This document shows, in pieces, positions 7,699-18,387 of a stretch of 24,830 nucleotides of DNA (position 1 is its first letter; the number at the start of each line of letters is the position of its first letter). The stretch is from contig NW_026971223.1 in NCBI RefSeq assembly GCF_963678635.1, positions 1 to 24,830 on the forward strand. The letters are read 5' to 3'. Position numbers and translations under genes: made by a program. The DNA comes from Symsagittifera roscoffensis. Lineage: Eukaryota; Xenacoelomorpha; Acoela; Convolutidae. A model generated the notes under the pieces. It saw nothing but the letters and a program-made list of their open reading frames with translations. It was not told where the DNA came from and ran no database searches.

Positions 7699-9170
7699 TA
7701 CAACACAAATCAAAATAGACAACAATTCTTTTATGTCAGATTTTGACTTCAGACCAATTAACAAATTTTTCAAAATAACAATATCATCAATAAAATATGA
7801 AAAGAATGTTAATTCTGATATTTTTTCACTACACGTATATAATACTACACCAAATAAAACAACATTATCCCTAGGATTATTAGGATATTGTGAAACAAAT
7901 GCAACAACTTCACCTGTAAAGGAAATAGCATACAGAGTCAACAATATAATGCAACTACTCGATATTTGTCAATCAACAATTCTTAACGAAGAATTATCTA
8001 TAAATAACATAATAAGTAACGAAAAAAGAAATACAGATTATTTCACAAAAACCCCATATTTCAAACCTACATTCAACATAACCAACTATACAGAAAATCA
8101 ACAGAATTTTTTAACATTGTTTAACTTCCAACATTCACAAATAACGCAAAATGAATTTGACAAGTTAGCTAAACAGCTAATAAAATATTCATCAGTCTAT
8201 GCAACATCTAAATTTGACGTTGGAAAAGTCAGTTCATCCCTGCACCTGCCACTGAAACCAGACGCAGTCTTCAAAAAACAAAGAGCAAGCAAAGTACCAA
8301 TTCACTTACACGACAAAGTCAATAGATTATTAAATATGTTAGAACAATATGAAATTATATCACCAGTAAATAAAGAAGAACAACTACCATTCTTCTCCAA
8401 ATTCTACCCTATTTATAATCAGGAACGGAGACACCTGAAACCACTATCAGGAACAATCTATAATTTTTTTTTAAAACAAGTTCATTAATACAACACAAAT
8501 CAAAATAGACAACAATTCTTTTATGTCAGATTTTGACTTCAGACCAATTAACAAATTTTTCAAAATAACAATATCATCAATAAAATATGAAAAGAATCAT
8601 AATTCTGATATTTTTTCACTACACGTATATAATACTACACCAAATAAAATAACACTACCCCTAGGATTATTAGGATATTGTGAAACAAATGCAACAACTT
8701 CACCTGTAAAGGAAATAGCATACAGAGTCAACAATATTTTGCAACTACTCGATATTTGTCAATCAACAATTCTTAACGAAGAATTATCTATAAATAACAT
8801 AATAAGTAACGAAAAAAGAAATACAGATTATTTCACAAAAACCCCATATTTCAAACCTACATTCAACATAACCAACTATACAGAAAATCAACAGAATTTT
8901 TTAACATTGTTTAACTTCCAACATTCACAAATAACGCAAAATGAATTTGACAAGTTAGCTAAACAGCTAATAAAATATTCATCAGCCTATGCAACATCTA
9001 AATTTGACGTTGGAAAAGTCAGTTCATCCCTGCACCTGCCACTGAAACCAGACGCAGTCTTCAAAAAACAAAGAGCAAGCAAAGTACCAATTCACTTACA
9101 CGACAAAGTCAATAGATTATTAAATATGTTAGAACAATATGAAATTATATCACCAGTAAATAAAGAAGAA
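7591..9170 (+). repeat. 790-bp tandem duplication inside pol
   Basis: 7591-8380 and 8381-9170 are direct copies with roughly ten differences. The repeat ends share a CAAC(C/T)A microhomology: CAACCACC at 7591, CAACTACC at 8381, CAACCAAA at 9171. The unit covers the protease-RT linker and the start of reverse transcriptase. Because 790 is not a multiple of 3, it cannot be read through in a single frame. Divergence of a little over 1% is below the LTR divergence, so it arose around or after insertion. Confidence 0.93.
7685..8488 (+). pseudogene. Pol, first (extra) copy of the RT N-terminal segment
   Basis: Open in frame from 7685 (ATG 7733). It encodes the linker before the RT fingers and a conserved LHLPLKPDAVFKKQR-type entry, ending with ISPVNKEEQ. 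It then runs directly into the second copy of the linker and stops at TAA 8486-8488. It lacks the RT catalytic part. It is a product of the tandem duplication, not a separate gene. Confidence 0.85.
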
Positions 9171-10340
9171 CAACCAAAAGGTAACACTTTTTTTAACCCC
9201 GCTATCATTCTAGCAAAAGACGAATCACTAAAAATAGTTCTAGACGCTAGATATCTCATTTCACTAATTGATGAATCTAAATGCAATTGGCCAATTGAAC
9301 CAATAAAAGTAATTTTAACAAAAACTAATGGAAAATACTTCACAACCGCAGACATGAATGGTGCTTATAACCAAATGCCATTAGACGAACAGTCACGACG
9401 TTTAACGCAATTCGTTATTGGAAACCAACAATACGAATTTGATCGATTATTCTATGGAATATCCATAGGACCAGCAGCTTTTTCAGCTTTCATGAGTAAA
9501 ATTTTTCGACCACTAATACTAAAGAAAAACGCAATCACATATTTAGACGATGTCTTTATGCAATCACAAACTAAAGACGAAATGTTTACAGTCTTAGAGC
9601 AATATCAAAAAATCCTTCGTAACAAAAATCTGAAATGAGCTCCAGATAAATCACATTTCTTTTTAACACGAGTAAAAATTTTAGAACATAACATCGAACG
9701 AATTTTTATTACTCCATTAAAATCACGCATTGACGCAATTCAAAAACTTCAACCAACGACAAATAAAAAGAAAATTCAAGAATTCCTTGGAATGTTAAAT
9801 TTCTTAAGTAAATACGTTTATAAAATGCAATTATACTTAAGACCCTTTTATAACATCCTTAGACAACAAAATAACTTTGAATGGACCACTGAACATCAAA
9901 CACGATTTGAAGAAATTAAAAAACTCTTAACGGAACAAATATCAAATACAATTCCAGACCCAAATCAACCATTTTATGCAATGTGCGATGCTTCAAATTT
10001 TGGCATCGGCGCAGCATTATTACAATCACATAGTGGAACAAATAAAATGAACTTAATATCAGCAAATTCACGACTTTTCACACAAGCCGAATTACGACTC
10101 TCTACACTAATGAGTGAGTGTACAGCTATAATGTATACACTTACCGAATATGAAATTCTGATACTTGGATCAAAACATCCAACAGTTCTCTTCACCGATC
10201 ACAAACTAATTATATTTCTTTTTACACAAAAGTCAAACCCAAATCATAGAGTTTATAGATTTCAATTAATTCTAATGAAATTCCCAAACTTAAACATAGT
10301 TTGGACAGCAGGAAAAAACCTTGCATTACCGGACACATGA
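8475..10340 (+). pseudogene. pol: Pol: reverse transcriptase and RNase H
   Basis: This copies element RNA into DNA and degrades the RNA strand. From the second copy (ATG 8523) the frame holds RT motifs: LDARYL, FTTADMNGAYNQMPLD with the first catalytic Asp, and YLDD at 9540-9551. RNase H follows with DAS (Asp at 9987), a Glu in SECTA, and TDHK (Asp at 10197). The frame is interrupted by TGA at 9636-9638 and TGA at 10338-10340. The latter sits in the conserved end of RNase H, where the family usually has Leu before Ser-Arg. Reading otherwise continues in the same frame across both. Confidence 0.9.
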
Positions 10341-12554
10341 AGTAGAAATACACCACCAGAACTACTTACACGAAAAACTACAGTCGAAATACCAAAAAAT
10401 ATTAAATTCCATCTCGCAAAAGACGAAAAACCACCCCGATTAGAATTTAAATACGAAGTAAAAACTGATTTTGATCAATCACAAATAAATAATCTACATT
10501 TCCCCTTTTATCTAGATTGTCAAAATAATCACTATGAAGTTGATTTATTAGGTACATCAACATTTAAACCTATCCCACACTCACAATGGATAAAAGATAA
10601 TACACAACAAAAGAAAGTCAAACAACAATCACATAAAAAAGATCTTTTTCCACTAATTGAAAAAGAAAATTTAACTGATAAAATAAAAATATCAGGACCA
10701 CAGATAAAAGACACAAAATATACAATAAACCAAGTTTTTAACCTTCATGACCCACTTAATACAATTCCCTTATCAAAAATAGAAATCGATAATATTTTTC
10801 TCCCACCGACAGAGAAAATTACACTTGAACTTTTAAAACAATATCAAAACGTAGATCCAGTAATACGACAACTCAAATCATGGCACAAATACAAAACAAA
10901 ACCAGCAAAAGCTGATACCACAATTTTAGGAAATAAAACACTTCTTCGATATTTCCGAAAATTTATTAATGCAACAATAAACGAAAACACAGATCTTTTA
11001 GAATATCAACTAGATAATTCTAAAGTCCCCTGTCTCCCCTGAAGTATGATATTAATAGCATTTAATATTTCTCATACACAGAATTTAAAAGGACACTCCG
11101 GATCAGAAAAAACATATTCAAATTTCACACAAAATTTTTATCTTCCAAACGCCCCAATTTGGATAAAAGTATTATGCAAGGATTGTATAATATGTCAATG
11201 AAACAAACCTTACCCAAATCAGAAACTAATAGCAGAAAAACAAGATTTTAAAGGACAAAGTCTATACTTTAATCACAGAATATCATTTGACACAAAAGGA
11301 CCAATTTCTCCATCTTCTGAAGGAAACTCATACATTATGGTCATTGTTGACGCATTTACACACTATGTAGCACTCAACCCAGTACCACACTGTAACGCTT
11401 ATTACGCTTACACAACACTTTACGAACACTGGATAGCAAAATTTGGACTACCAGAAATTTTAGTAACAGACCACGGTACAGAATTCATTAATAATGAAAT
11501 TATCACATTATGTCATTTATACAATATCAAACATAAACCACGTACATCTCATGCACCTTGGACGAATGGACTAGTCGAAGGTATGAATCGTTCATTACAA
11601 GAATACCTTAGATGCATCATAAATGGAAACGACGCAAAATACACAGAATGGTCAACAGACTTAAAATTATTCCCATTATCATACAATTCACAAATAACGA
11701 CAACTTAAGGAATGTCACCATATGAAATGGTTTTTAACCAAAAACCAAGAAAACCAATTATGTTCACCGCAAATGCACATAAAAATGCACAAGGACATTG
11801 CAAACCGAATAAAGATTCAATATGCTATAATCTACCATTAGATACACATGATGAAGATCATTTTCTTCATCCACAAATTCTCAAATTAGCCTCCGCTACA
11901 CACACCGAATGGATTTTGAATAGAGATAGAAAGCATAACAAAATCTACCAAAAAGTAACAAAGAAATTGTTACAACGGCAAAACATCAATCACCAAATTA
12001 ATCAACGGTTTACGCCAGCTACCGATTTAAAAATAGGAACCTTTGTTTGAATACCAAATTTCCAAACACAAAAAGGAATCTCTAAAAAATTACAACTACT
12101 TAGAAAAAGAGCCTACCAAATAATTGCTAAACCCACTGAAATATCATATAAACTCACAGACACGACAAAAAGGAAATTGTTCAACATAGAAAGAATTTAT
12201 TACCTTATTATCCGAAAGAATACGCTTTACGCGAATTAACCCAATTATATTCTTTCACCGGTTTAAAACTCATTCAAAATAGCACACAAATAGAACCAGA
12301 AATGAATGAAATAAACAAAAATCAACAAACACATATTCAAAAACAAGACAAGATTCACAAAGAAACAAAAACACTAAATTCAGTTAATTTAGGAAAAGAA
12401 AGAAAAAAAAATGATAGAAAAAATCTTGCCACATGAACAAATAGAAAAATCTACACATAGAGAATCATCAAGACTTAGAAATCAACCACGTAAGGATTAT
12501 AAAACATTCATCCCACAATCTAAAATACTAAAGAAATTTGAATTTCAAAAATGA
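10341..12554 (+). pseudogene. pol: Pol: integrase
   Basis: The integrase inserts the cDNA into host DNA. It follows RNase H in the same frame. The HHCC zinc-binding domain has His at 11073 and 11094 and Cys at 11175 and 11184. The catalytic triad is Asp 11289, Asp 11469 and Glu 11577, with the canonical 35 residues between the second Asp and Glu. The C-terminal part contains a GTFV...IPNF segment and a basic QPRKDYK tail. Breaks: TGA 11040, TGA 11199 (inside the zinc finger), TAA 11706, TGA 12048, and frame changes near 12178 and near the A-run at 12402-12411. It ends at TGA 12552-12554, which overlaps an ATG (ATGA). Confidence 0.9.
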
Positions 12555-12709
12555 AACCATTTTCTTCTTCATACAATTCAACCCTCATATACATCTCAGA
12601 TATTTTAACTTTCATATTTTCCAAATACCATGCTGAAATAGACGCAATATTTCTAGTTCAAAATCAACCAATAAGATTCATCCAACTCAACCACTTTCCG
12701 AATCTCTAA
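12551..12709 (+). CDS. 52-aa ORF overlapping the pol stop
   Basis: ATG 12551 overlaps the pol TGA as ATGA, an arrangement compatible with termination-reinitiation. The product has one mildly hydrophobic stretch (TLIYISDILTFIFSKY) and no known motif. It ends at TAA 12707-12709. It may be the remnant 5' end of a downstream gene, or chance. Confidence 0.25.
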   Translation: MKPFSSSYNSTLIYISDILTFIFSKYHAEIDAIFLVQNQPIRFIQLNHFPNL

Positions 12710-13165
12710 AACCAACCTATTAGCCGATAGACATTAATCTCCAGGCATATCTGTAACTATAACTTTACAACCTCCAGGTCAAAAATAAGCAACTTGCTAA
12801 CTTTTGACAACTAAAATAAATATCACGGTAATATTACAACCCTCCCCTATCTAATAGTCTAAAGATCATCAATATTTTCCCAATTTAGCCCTCAAAAACC
12901 CTCCAACCAAAAATGGCAAATTAGCCTAAAGTAAAAAAGAATCATGATCATTTGGCCTAAAGTACAAATATCTCAAAAATACCCCAGCTCACCTATCAAA
13001 TGAAAATAAAGCAAAGAAGACCTCCCAAGCACCATAAAATAAGCACCCAACAATTTTTCAAGTAACTCAACCCACTTGTCAAAAAATCAATAAATAATCC
13101 GACCACGCTTGAATTTAGCCCCAGAACTTAAAAAAAAACATTCGACGAACGAATCATTTTCTCAA
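12710..13165. other. Non-coding gap between pol and ORF X
   Basis: No convincing ORF. A short direct repeat, GCCTAAAGTA, occurs at 12924 and 12955. The region is C-rich and purine-poor compared with pol and has several short pyrimidine runs. It may be 5' untranslated sequence or part of an intron for the downstream spliced mRNAs. Confidence 0.4.
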
Positions 13166-13381
13166 ATGCTTCTCTTCTCTTCAGTCACAATCATCGAAAA
13201 CAAAATCTTAAACTTTCTCTTAAAACTTTTTCTAATTTTTAAACTTTTGATAATATTTTTCATTGACGTTTTTGAAGTTTTCATAAGTAATTTTAATAAT
13301 TTTTCTTTACATAATTTTAACTTTCTACACCCTATAAGCGCTATATTCCCATCTTTCCCTACTCATTGGCCAGCTCTACAG
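13166..13381 (+). CDS. ORF X candidate first exon (hydrophobic)
   Basis: First in-frame ATG at 13166; the frame is open further upstream to 13109 only through a TTG. It encodes about 72 residues with a strongly hydrophobic Leu/Ile/Phe stretch near residues 16-40, like a signal anchor. Unspliced, it stops at TAA 13388-13390. At 13381 a CAG|GTACAA donor-like site ends the exon on a codon boundary. Removing 13382-13602 would join it in frame to the ATG-less ORF from 13603. Hydrophobic runs can arise by chance in T-rich DNA, so this is tentative. Confidence 0.35.
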
Positions 13382-13602
13382 GTACAATAATTTAAAATCA
13401 ATTTAAATAATACGAACAATTTTTAGTAGAACAGATGTTTTCCTCCTATTCATAATTTTCCTCACATTTTATCATCCCTAATTATGACAATATGCAAATG
13501 TATAAAAAAGGCAATAGTAACATTTGCATTAGCCACAATTCTTTTAATTCTATTCATTGAAGAATACTATAACAAACATAAATCCTCTCACTAAGTTTTC
13601 AG
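13382..13602 (+). other. Candidate phase-0 intron, 221 bp
   Basis: It begins GTACAA after CAG and ends with CTCACTAAGTTTTCAG, which contains a branch-point-like CTAAG and a strong TTTTCAG acceptor. Both flanking frames meet at codon boundaries. It is proposed because the ORF that follows has no ATG. It also contains a 36-aa membrane-type ORF at 13484. Confidence 0.45.
13484..13594 (+). CDS. 36-aa single-pass membrane mini-ORF
   Basis: ATG 13484 to TAA 13592-13594. A short basic N-terminus (KCIKK) is followed by a hydrophobic segment (AIVTFALATILLILFI) and a charged tail (EEYYNKHK). That is the layout of a small signal-anchor protein. It lies inside the candidate intron, so it would be made only from unspliced RNA, or it could be an alternative leader peptide. 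It is short enough to be chance. Confidence 0.3.
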   Translation: MTICKCIKKAIVTFALATILLILFIEEYYNKHKSSH

Positions 13603-14715
13603 AATAGATACAACAATATCTCCAAAATTGCTAACCAAACACCACCCAATCAGTCTTCACCGACAACTTCCCAGGAAAACCAAACAATACCTACAACTAC
13701 CCAGAACCCCCAAACATCCACACGAATTTCATTTCAAGATAACCCGTATACTTTTGAACGACGCGCCCGCTTATCTGAACCTTTAGAACCAGTTCAAAGA
13801 CAAGCATCACTAAGTGAACCAACATATAACTTATACCCTACACTACAACAAGACTTAAATCGAATCCGACACATTAGCCAAAATCAAAACACAATTGAAG
13901 TAAATAGACAAATAATACATCCAAGAAGAAATAGGAGTTTTCAAACTCCTAGAATTACATTTAGCATACCTCAATCTCCAACCCATTCATTTTCAGAATA
14001 CTCTAGTATAACACTACCAGATACACCAACGCTAACTCCTAATATTCAATCAGAACATCTATCAACACCAACATCAGCAGAATAACGTGAAAATTCTTTT
14101 AACCCACCTAATCCAAACGAACGTTTACCCTATTGGACAACGCAATCCTATTCACATGGAGAACCAAACTTAATAAATGACCCAATAGATACTTCATCAG
14201 ATGCAACATTATCATCTTTACCAGAAACATTATCACTTCCATCGACACCATCAATAAGTCAAATTTCACTATCATTTTTCCCATTAAATATTTCACACGA
14301 TAATGATACTCGATACAGTGAACAATCTACAACTATACCTCTACGATTAGATTGGAATACATTTGTAGCACCACCTCCACTATTTGGACAACATAACGAA
14401 AACCACCGACTACACAGTTGGGCACTTAACAGATTACAATATAGACAAGATATCCACGAAGATATCCGAGAACATAACGTTCAAATATTAAATCAAAACA
14501 ATCTTCAACTTAAGTTTGAAATTACAGTTAAACTTAATAACATCGTACAACATCCTTATCCACTAAGCCCTTCAAATATTACAGCTCAAACACTACCACC
14601 ACCATTTATAACAACGGAAATAATATATAAATACGATAGATATACAAAAACCACAATCGGATATATAACATTTTGTAACCCATATTCAGGACTATCGTAC
14701 ACATGTATATTTTAA
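13603..14715 (+). pseudogene. ORF X: Ser/Thr/Pro-rich protein of unknown function
   Basis: About 370 codons are open in one frame from 13582 to TAA 14713, except for a single TAA at 14083-14085. There is no ATG in the first half, so translation must begin upstream, most simply through the splice at 13602/13603. The first third is rich in Ser, Thr, Pro, Gln and Asn with short Arg-rich patches (ERRARLSEP, HPRRNRS). The last third is more globular, with Trp residues and an NNLQLKFEITVKLNN segment. No signal peptide, membrane segment or known domain is recognised. Its end overlaps the env-like ATG (14703) by 13 nt. A structural or regulatory accessory protein is possible; the function is unknown. 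Confidence 0.6.
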
Positions 14716-17100
14716 AGATATTAACATTTCAACACATCTTTTTTCGTATATTTTCCGAAAAACACACAAATCTATCTCCTCACACAGGACCTCAAGATTT
14801 ATTAGTAACACACTATGATTGTGAAGAAAACGAACAAAAAACACTACAAAAATATGCCATAAATCAAGTAACACAATGCGAAACAGAACCACAAGCTATA
14901 GAAACTACAAACGTAATAGCAACACTATATTCCAAAGCCAGAGCAACGACAGTCATAGGATTTAAAAATACAGCAAAATTTTCCGAAAATAAAGTACATT
15001 GCTCACAAGTTTCAAACGGAAATAAAAACAGAGTTGATCACGAATCATTTTACCAAAGCAATATAGAAAGACTTTTTCATCTCAACCCCGATGATTGTAA
15101 AGTCGAACTACACAGGTTAAATCTCACAAATTATAAACACTCAGAAAGACAAATAGTAAATTTCCATGTCTTCAGCGATTCTGTACACCAAGCAGAACTT
15201 GAACGCTATCAAGGACATATAAATTTAGACGAAAAATACCCATTCAATGGCGCACACGGACATTGAACTTATGATACCCAAGATAAACATTGGATACCAC
15301 ATATTGGAATAAACAATCCCTCAAACTGTAAAGCAGATACAAAAAATAGAGGATGTCAAGAAATAATGTTTTTTGATTGGAAAATACAACTTGAAAAAAT
15401 ACAGCTCACACGAGCTTTAGCAGATAACACAATGATCTATCAAGGAATTCGTTTACCTTGTAAAAATGATCAAGGATATTGTGATCCAACAACGCGAACC
15501 CAAGCAACAATTGTTTGGCTCCCACAAGATTCGTGCACAACATTTCAAGTAGCAAAAATACATGCCCGAATGATAAAATTTCATGAAAAATATTTCATTG
15601 AATCAATCCCATACGAACAAGTGAACCCACATCACAAACAAAGTAATGATTTCAGAAACTTACACGATATAGAAAACAAATTAACACGTTTTCAAATCTA
15701 CCCATAAACAGAACTTGCATGTAAATATGCAAACCCACTCTATAAAACACAATATTCAGAAATTCTTTTCGAATACGAGCAAGGTTTCGACATGACAACT
15801 GGAAAAATTAAAATTAACCCACATGCAACAGCAAAATTTAAATACGACGGAAAACCCTATACCCCAGTTAATTTTTGTAAATACAATAACCATCCCGGTG
15901 GAAATTTAACACCAATTGACAGCAAAAGTACATGATTACAAGAATTATCATTATGAATACAACATACTTTGGAAACATACACTATGACATTCATTTAGAC
16001 ATGAAATTAGACTACACAAGTAGTAGAATTTTTCAAGAAACGTCACTTTCTGAATTAGAAACACTACATCAACTATGCGAATTAGAAAGAACACAAATCT
16101 TACAATCACTCGCATTAGCAGTATTAAAAATACACTACGCAGGATATTTATTATCAGGAAATGGATCCAATTTTCTTGATTACGAAGGAAACATTTTATG
16201 ATTTTATACTTGCACCAAAAAAGTATCACCGTTATACGTTTTTGAAGATAAACGTTGTTACAAAAGAATACTCATATTCTACAAAAATAAAGTACATTTT
16301 GTCGATACACTTTCAAGACGAAAATATTTTTGGAATACCGCAGTCCCATGTGGATCAGAAAATAGCCACAATGTTGTACAACTAAACCCTGACGAAGATA
16401 AATACTACCTATTCCCTACATTAATGCAATCACTTAAAAAGTTTTCACCAGAAAGCATAAGAGCCATTGCTCGAAATCCAAATATAGATTTACAATCTAT
16501 TGGATTTTATTCTAAATCTGATATACCATCTAGCACGAGTTCAGACACTAACTCAGATATTTCAGTTTTTCATACTATTTCACAATTTAATAACTCGAAA
16601 CTCCCGACGAATTTGCCAACTCTGAACCCTCTACTTCTACCTATTCCCAAACCAACCCCTCGAATTTTTCACAACCCCCTTTTCAACCCATCAACGCCAG
16701 TCAACCACTACCATCCCTTTTCACTCCCTCTCATGCATCCCAAGTCACCCCAACATATACCCTATCCATCTCTGACAGATCAACCAACAATTCCCCAGAT
16801 ATTCCACAGATTTCCCCAGAATTAGATAACTATATTACCCTTCAACAACAAATCACCCAGCCCCATACTCTTACCATACATCGCCTATCATCCACAGCAA
16901 CATCATCTGGCCCACCAACACCTACACCACAATCAGACTATACCCCATCATTAGCTCAATCATCTACTTCCACAGACACATCCGCTAGCACTAACCGAGC
17001 TTACCGCACTTTTAAACGAAAATTCCCAAATCACCCATTCACAACTAATCCAGGCACAGCTAAAGAATATATTGATCATCGACAACATAAAAATACTTAA
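14703..17100 (+). pseudogene. env: Envelope-like glycoprotein, broken
   Basis: ATG 14703 gives a short hydrophobic N-terminus (YILKILTFQHIFF) that could be a weak signal peptide. It is followed by THYDCEENEQ, evenly spaced Cys residues, N-glycosylation-type sites and many aromatic residues. Later parts hold AGYLLSGNGSNFLDYEG, a CYKRI motif and HFVDTLSRR. This Cys and motif layout resembles glycoproteins that arthropod retroelements took from negative-strand, chuvirus-like viruses rather than the usual gypsy env; that match is from memory and tentative. The C-terminal 160 residues are Ser/Thr/Pro-rich, and no clear transmembrane anchor is visible. Breaks: TGA 15264, TAA 15705, TGA 15933, TGA 15954, frame change near 15990, TGA 16199, frame change near 16593. 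It ends at TAA 17098. Confidence 0.65.
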
Positions 17101-18211
17101 AAAATTTCTACAAACAAACTTACCGCTATTTCCTCAATACACTTTGAATACCCCTACTACTAATGACGACACCAGAAATTTTGTTGGCGAGTACGTCTTA
17201 ATGTCAACACTACATTGGACATCATACTATCATTACACTAACCCTCTTTATCTACCACTCTACAACAACTTAACGGATATTGATAAATGCAAAAAATTGT
17301 TATATACTCTAACAACAGCACTAACACCACGACAATTCACATATGTTGGATTTAAAAAACTACTAAACACATTCACCGCACCACGCGCTAATGAATTCAC
17401 TATCGAATACTATGATCACAACATCATACGCCCTAACCAAGACCAATTTTTAGACGACGACCGCTTTGCTAGCCCGCAACTAACGGAAAAATTTTTCATC
17501 ACAATACCATATATATTTACACTTAACATTTTTGATAAAAAACACGACCACATCATTTCCGAAGCCCTCATTGACACACAGGCCTATGAAAGTTTTCAAG
17601 AAAAATTTAATTTATCTACACTAACCTTCCACTTTCTTACATCACAAGAACGAGATCTGCACTGCTCCCACGATATTATGTTACGCACTAAACAAACACA
17701 TACCTACACATATTATCGTTTTATACAAAATCACTTTGATTTACATACACCCTCACGACAACCTCACCATCGTTTTCAAATCATCAACTCAAAGTACACA
17801 TCACCATTTTTTCTTAATTTCACTTATTGTATCAAAAATACTAACCTCCACGGCATCCTCCGTAACTACGACCCCGTTCCCCAAATGTATATATTTTGCC
17901 CCAACACCAAGACCTTTCAGGACGAAGAATCCAGACCATTCCTCATCCCGCATGAATTCCTACAACCGATTGAAATTTCCATTTTAGAATTCATCCACAA
18001 TACTAATTATAATCATAAACTTTACAACCTAATCCAGCACACACCTCATGAATTTGCAGTAGGCACCGAAGAACTAAACATCATCAAAGCACTTCAATTG
18101 CTTTGGCCACTGCTAGAAACTAAAAACATCATCCTCATATTAGCAAAATTATTAACATCATCTGAACTAATCCAAGACCTCTTCCACATGGCTTTTTCCC
18201 CGAAGATTAAA
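16976..18211 (+). CDS. ORF Y, main exon: intact protein of unknown function
   Basis: The frame is open from just after a TAG near 16958 to TAA 18269, the longest unbroken ORF in E1. The first in-frame ATG is 17201. Upstream of that the frame still codes for a good helix (LTELTALLNENSQITHSQL), and CTACTTCCACAG at 16975 is a plausible acceptor in phase 0. An upstream exon is therefore likelier than an ATG start. The protein has an aromatic-rich HWTSYYHY segment, scattered Cys, and a hydrophobic C-terminal helix (IIKALQLLWPLLE). It has no signal peptide and no recognised domain. Codons are C-rich, unlike the A-rich gag, pol and env, which suggests a separate origin. It ends at a consensus donor, AAA|GTAAGTA. 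Confidence 0.65.
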
Positions 18212-18291
18212 GTAAGTATATTTAAATTACATTCACTAATAAATATAAAAATTACTAACCATTCTTTATAATGTTAAATTTCTTTTTCTAG
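18212..18291 (+). other. Candidate 80-bp spliceosomal intron in ORF Y
   Basis: Donor GTAAGTA (18212), branch site TACTAAC (18253-18259), and a pyrimidine tract ending TTCTTTTTCTAG (18291). All three signals match the eukaryotic consensus and spacing. Removal keeps the reading frame (phase 0) and replaces a 20-residue tail by a 31-residue one. Introns survive in a plus-strand retroelement only if genomic RNA escapes splicing, as in complex retroviruses. Confidence 0.75.
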
Positions 18292-18387
18292 TCTTCTCAT
18301 CACCATCATCTGAAAAAACAAAAAAATAAAAATAAAAATATAAACTTGTTCAGTTCAAACTACAATTTATACAAAACCTTTTGCTAA
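18292..18387 (+). CDS. ORF Y, candidate last exon
   Basis: Following the splice, 31 codons run to TAA 18385-18387. The residues are His-, Lys- and Asn-rich (SSHHHHLKKQKNKNKN) and end with a Cys. The exon includes several AATAAA hexamers (18325-18340), which might serve as polyadenylation signals for this mRNA. The exon is inferred only from the splice sites. Confidence 0.5.
   Translation, partial: SSHHHHLKKQKNKNKNINLFSSNYNLYKTFC

Noticed and set aside
7733-8488. A second reverse transcriptase gene
   Set aside because: It is the first half of the 790-bp tandem duplication and lacks the catalytic motifs.
13109-13165. Upstream extension of the ORF X first exon
   Set aside because: This part begins with TTG; the first ATG is at 13166, so I used that start.
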